DNA from: Bacteroidales bacterium
GTDB taxonomy: Bacteria > Bacteroidota > Bacteroidia > Bacteroidales > GCA-2748055
NCBI GenBank assembly: GCA_029938715.1
Contig: JAOZUK010000003.1
Coordinates: 8,925-72,924 of the forward strand
Length of the DNA stretch: 64,000 nucleotides
Direction: 5' to 3'
Part shown: in pieces, positions 63,408-64,000 of the stretch
How the letters are laid out: each line of letters opens with the position of its first letter
Position numbering within the stretch: position 1 is the stretch's first letter
The notes under the pieces: model-generated
The model's input: the letters and a program-made list of their open reading frames with translations, nothing else
Told to the model about the DNA's origin: nothing
The model's database searches: none
Position numbers and translations under genes: made by a program

Positions 63408-64000
63408 TGAAGAGAGCTCCATATATACTTATGTTCTTGCTGATAATGGGTCTATCCTTTACAGCACGTAACCAGGAGTCGCGGCACATGGAATCTTTAA
63501 CTGATCCTGCTTTTAAAGTAAAAGCCATCTATGTGGACAGTGAAGGAGTAAAGTGGTTCGGGACCAGCAGGGGATTATGCAGATACAATAACCTCACCTG
63601 GCGTTACTATACAGATGCAGACTACCTGGTGGGAAACCAGGTAAACGCCCTTATATTTGACGAGACCGATTACGGCAATGAATTGTGGGTTGCCACGTCG
63701 GAAGGCATTTCTGTAGTCTTAATTGATACAGACGGGATCACCGGGTCCACCAGTTATACCACCGAGCAAGGATTGATTGATAATGAGGTGTCTCACATGG
63801 TTATAGATTCGCGTCATGGAAAGTTTTTTGGATCCGAAGGAGGCATCACACATTTTCACGACGGGACCATGGATTCCATTCTGTTTCCAGACTACTATTT
63901 CAGCATGTTTGGCACTCCGGTTCGCAAAATGGATCTCTATGGTGATACCCTTTACATTGCACAGGATGGAGGAATTGGCAGGCTGATCTCGGGCGTGGAC
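63407..64000 (+). CDS. Two-component-regulator-type propeller protein (partial, 3' cut)
   Basis: This gene is absent from the ORF track because it runs off the window. A GTG start at 63407 overlaps the last base of the preceding TAG. The first 198 codons encode a hydrophobic signal (YILMFLLIMGLSFTA), then repeats such as GVKWFGTSRGLCRYNN, LWVATSEGISVV and KFFGSEGGITHF. These match the WxGT-x-x-GL blades of two-component-regulator propellers. The intact protein may be a hybrid sensor or a stand-alone propeller. The translational overlap suggests a joint role with the DUF362 protein. Confidence 0.75.
   Translation, partial: MKRAPYILMFLLIMGLSFTARNQESRHMESLTDPAFKVKAIYVDSEGVKWFGTSRGLCRYNNLTWRYYTDADYLVGNQVNALIFDETDYGNELWVATSEGISVVLIDTDGITGSTSYTTEQGLIDNEVSHMVIDSRHGKFFGSEGGITHFHDGTMDSILFPDYYFSMFGTPVRKMDLYGDTLYIAQDGGIGRLISGVD

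Noticed and set aside
1-64000. tRNA, rRNA, riboswitch or insertion sequence
   Set aside because: None was recognised by eye. No transposase or integrase motif appears in any ORF. A tRNAscan-SE and Rfam scan would be needed to be certain.

Overview
The window looks like chromosomal DNA of a polysaccharide-degrading member of the Bacteroidota, probably a Marinilabiliales/Prolixibacteraceae-type organism. Two proteins end in type IX secretion sorting domains, lipoprotein signals are abundant, start codons lack Shine-Dalgarno sequences, and several genes are preceded by a TAnnTTTG-like -7 box. The lineage is inferred from these features only; no rRNA or tRNA was recognised.

Region 1 (76-4602) is the part I find most unusual. 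A Crp/Fnr-type regulator, with a perfect 11-bp-arm palindrome at its start, is divergent from a tight plus-strand operon. The operon encodes a DUF6132-like membrane protein, an ArsM-like methyltransferase with all three hallmark cysteines, a 31-residue Lys/Cys-rich peptide (1834-1929, absent from the ORF track), a radical SAM/SPASM peptide-maturase-like enzyme starting 2 nt after the peptide, and an N-terminal thioredoxin (CPPC) fused to a thioredoxin reductase. It reads as a candidate RiPP-like or redox-active peptide system.

Region 2 (4658-9627) is a small sialic-acid/amino-sugar cluster: NanA-like lyase, sialidase, an AlkD-like DNA repair protein and a GH20 hexosaminidase. An AT-rich AAA/DUF4143-type ATPase and a gene remnant follow. 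Region 3 (11094-19615, minus strand) is a likely single operon: GntP-type permease, inositol-phosphatase-like enzyme, ChbG/YdjC deacetylase, GH28, small membrane protein, GH13 and sulfatase. Region 4 (19822-34188) holds a Ser-type sulfatase, a GH29/PQQ-propeller/sulfatase operon on the minus strand, and a plus-strand operon of GH95, M1 peptidase, methyltransferase, sulfatase, TIM-barrel protein and GH88.

A decay zone (34189-35315) contains a broken NupG-type permease and a broken DUF1566 gene. Region 5 (35428-57947) carries a CotH/lamin-tail/T9SS protein, then five sulfatases mixed with Gfo/Idh, DeoC, acetyl-xylan-esterase-like, sugar permease, ribokinase, ADP-ribosylglycohydrolase-like, FAD oxidoreductase, esterase and GH78 genes. 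Two tandem repeats (a 45-bp duplication and a 7-bp satellite) sit between genes here. Region 6 (57991-64000) has a URO-D-like protein, an esterase, a large DUF362/T9SS protein and the start of a propeller protein cut by the window edge.

Together the window encodes nine sulfatases and glycosidases acting on fucose, rhamnose, unsaturated uronate, hexosamine and sialic acid. This fits digestion of sulfated, fucosylated or uronate-containing glycans (algal polysaccharide, mucin or glycosaminoglycan). No SusC/SusD pair and no recognisable sulfatase-maturing enzyme are present, so import and sulfatase activation must be encoded elsewhere.
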